From Bacteroidales bacterium (GTDB lineage: Bacteria > Bacteroidota > Bacteroidia > Bacteroidales > NBLH01): 7,795 nucleotides of DNA. The translations under genes were made by a program, and so were the position numbers. Below, piece after piece: positions 6,409-7,795 of this stretch; the first letter of the stretch is position 1; every line of letters begins with the position of its first letter. The DNA lies in assembly GCA_029210905.1 (NCBI GenBank), contig JARGGF010000169.1, positions 1-7,795 on the forward strand. The letters are read 5' to 3'. The notes beneath the pieces are model-generated. The model saw only the letters and a program-made list of their open reading frames with translations. It was not told the DNA's origin and ran no database searches.

Positions 6409-6941
6409 ATAAGTTCAAGCTCATATACAATGATTGAACGTGCCGGAATTTTATCCATATCACCCAGCAATCCATGAGCTTTAAATGGAGGCATAATAAT
6501 TCGGGCTTTATCACCCTTATGTAACAATAAAATACCCTCTTCAAGTCCAGATTCTACTCCTCCGTGCCCAATTGCAAAGTCTTTGGAGCCCAACGAATCG
6601 GAAGTATAACATAAAGTTCCATCCAGCAGAGAAATTGTATAATTTAAAACAGCTACTTGTCCTTCTTTAGCCTTTGGGCCACTTCCTTTTTCATATATTT
6701 CGTACCAGATTCCGGATTTAGTCTCAGTCATATTCCATTTTCTGCGCTTTGCATAATTAGCAATCCGCTCTGCATCAAGAGTTGTCAAATACCTGTTTGC
6801 AGTCTCCAGGGATTTATTATAGGCATCAAGCTCTTTTTTTGTTTTGTGAGTTTTCTCCTTATTTGTTTCGGTACACGAAGTATTAAAAATAAAGAAAGTC
6901 AAAAAAAAACTAAAATAAAATAACAAAGAATAGCGTCTCAT
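6393..6941 (-). CDS. FKBP-type peptidyl-prolyl isomerase lipoprotein, GldI-like
   Basis: A 182-residue protein with a lipoprotein signal peptide: MRRY, a very hydrophobic stretch rich in Phe to about residue 20, then Cys23 in a NTSC lipobox. It should be anchored to an envelope membrane facing outward. A Lys-rich helical linker runs to about residue 70 and an FKBP domain from about 77 to 180. The fold is shown by LNYTISLLDG (Y101, equivalent to FKBP12 Tyr26), SGLEEGILLLHKGD, a PPFKAHG flap and YELELINL. Several FKBP12 pocket residues differ: Trp59 is L133, Tyr82 is H156, Phe99 is Y173, and the Phe36-Asp37 pair is not conserved, so isomerase activity may be low. The GIWY, CYTSDSLG and GLLGDMDKI segments recall GldI, the FKBP lipoprotein of Flavobacterium gliding, but one cannot infer gliding from this alone. 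ATG at 6941 is 8 nt after the phosphoesterase stop, so the two genes are probably one operon. Confidence 0.88.
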   Translation of the reverse strand: MRRYSLLFYFSFFLTFFIFNTSCTETNKEKTHKTKKELDAYNKSLETANRYLTTLDAERIANYAKRRKWNMTETKSGIWYEIYEKGSGPKAKEGQVAVLNYTISLLDGTLCYTSDSLGSKDFAIGHGGVESGLEEGILLLHKGDKARIIMPPFKAHGLLGDMDKIPARSIIVYELELINLID

Positions 6942-6949
6942 TTATTTAA

Positions 6950-7795
6950 CTATGATTGTTTTATTGCTCTTTTATATTCATTTAACAAGATAACGAAGTT
7001 TTCAATGGTTTTAGTGAGCGAATCAAAAGATTTTCCGCCCGCAGCATTTCTATGTCCTCCTCCTTGATAATGTTTTCGGGCAAATTCGTTTACATCGAAT
7101 TTTCCAATAGACCGAAATGAAATTTTAACATGATCTTCTTTTTCAATAAAAATTGCAGAAAAATTAGCACCATCAATTGAGAGGGCCATATTTACAAACC
7201 CCTCTGAATCACCATTTTGATGGTTGTATTTTTCAAGATCCTCTTTTGTCAGAAATACGAATGCTGTTGCCAATTCGGGATAAAACCTTAAGCGGTTATG
7301 CAGGGTATTTCCGAGTAATTGCATGCGCGTGTATGGATACTCGTTATATAATTTATTAATAACTTTGGCCTTATCGGCGCCCATTTCCAGAAGCTTTCCT
7401 ACAATCTCAAAAGTTCTTCTGGTTTCAGAATTATGGTGAAACATTCCTGTATCAGTAATGATGCCTGTTAACAGACATTCAGCAATTTCAACTCCTGAAT
7501 TTACATCACCTTCAAGTGCTTCAATAAATTCGAAAACAAGTTCCGAAGTAGAACTCACAGAAGTATCGGATATCATATAGTCAACAAAATCAACTGGTTG
7601 AGGGTGATGATCTATCATCACTTTAATATTATTACCAGAATTGATATGATCTCCAATGCCGTTTGTTCTTTTGGGATCATTAAAATCACAGAAGAATAAC
7701 AAATCAGCCTTTGATATTATTTTCTTTGATTTCCCAGGTTCTTTATCAAAGCAAATTATATTTTCAGTTTCTGGCATCCATTTTAAAAAATCCGG
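6950..7795 (-). CDS. DHH/DHHA1 phosphoesterase (NrnA/DhhP-like), N-terminus beyond the window
   Basis: A soluble Mn-dependent phosphoesterase of the stand-alone DHH-DHHA1 type. Relatives degrade nanoRNA, dephosphorylate pAp, or cleave c-di-AMP/pApA; the sequence does not decide between these. An ATG at 7777 exists, but the frame stays open to the edge and its upstream residues PDFLKW-MP fit the usual interior of the domain. That Met is therefore internal, and the first part of the DHH domain, including its first metal motif, lies outside. In the 281 visible residues: Asp37 in CDFND, the signature DHHP at about 62-65, SSTSELVFEF, the metal-ligand D115 in TGIITDTG, and the C-terminal DHHA1 motif GGGHRNAAGG at about 245-254 that binds substrate. 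All seem intact. It is the upstream gene of a tight pair with the FKBP lipoprotein. I recall similar pairs in Bacteroidota, but cannot check here. Confidence 0.9.
   Translation of the reverse strand, partial: PDFLKWMPETENIICFDKEPGKSKKIISKADLLFFCDFNDPKRTNGIGDHINSGNNIKVMIDHHPQPVDFVDYMISDTSVSSTSELVFEFIEALEGDVNSGVEIAECLLTGIITDTGMFHHNSETRRTFEIVGKLLEMGADKAKVINKLYNEYPYTRMQLLGNTLHNRLRFYPELATAFVFLTKEDLEKYNHQNGDSEGFVNMALSIDGANFSAIFIEKEDHVKISFRSIGKFDVNEFARKHYQGGGHRNAAGGKSFDSLTKTIENFVILLNEYKRAIKQS

Noticed and set aside
7775..7777. ATG at 7777 as the true start of the phosphoesterase
   Set aside because: The frame continues to the window end, and the residues before this Met (PDFLKW) fit the interior of the DHH domain; the protein would otherwise lack its first metal motif.

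Overview
The window looks like chromosomal DNA of a member of the Bacteroidota. The DNA is AT-rich and its start codons follow A/T-rich leaders without Shine-Dalgarno sequences. One promoter-like site fits the TAnnTTTG class of that phylum. The synthetase of one protein carries an RIRDW motif that I associate with Bacteroidota Rel proteins, and a GldI-like FKBP lipoprotein sits next to a DHH/DHHA1 phosphoesterase. There are no RNA genes, mobile elements or CRISPR arrays.

Layout: (1) 1-1302, plus strand, the 3' part of a 12-helix MFS transporter whose frame is open to the window edge. (2) 1303-1377, a short convergent gap with an imperfect hairpin. (3) 1378-3663, minus strand, a full-length RelA/SpoT homologue (RSH) with an intact (p)ppGpp synthetase and an altered HD hydrolase site. 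(4) 3664-4003, a 340-bp gap with an inverted repeat and a palindrome. (5) 4004-6229, minus strand, a second full-length RSH with an intact hydrolase and a synthetase that has lost most catalytic and substrate-binding residues. (6) 6230-6392, a gap with a candidate promoter and the end of a weak terminator. (7) 6393-6941, minus strand, an FKBP-type prolyl isomerase lipoprotein. (8) 6950-7795, minus strand, an NrnA/DhhP-like phosphoesterase cut at its N-terminus by the window edge and probably co-transcribed with the FKBP gene (8-nt gap).

The main point of interest is the two adjacent, same-strand RSH paralogues. They look complementary: one has kept the synthetase and the other the hydrolase, while both keep the TGS, zinc-binding and ACT domains used for ribosome sensing. 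I infer a split RelA/SpoT-type alarmone module in which synthesis and breakdown are encoded by neighbouring, separately controlled genes. The phosphoesterase upstream (nanoRNA, pAp or c-di-AMP/pApA as possible substrates) is another nucleotide-turnover enzyme, but a functional link to ppGpp is speculative.
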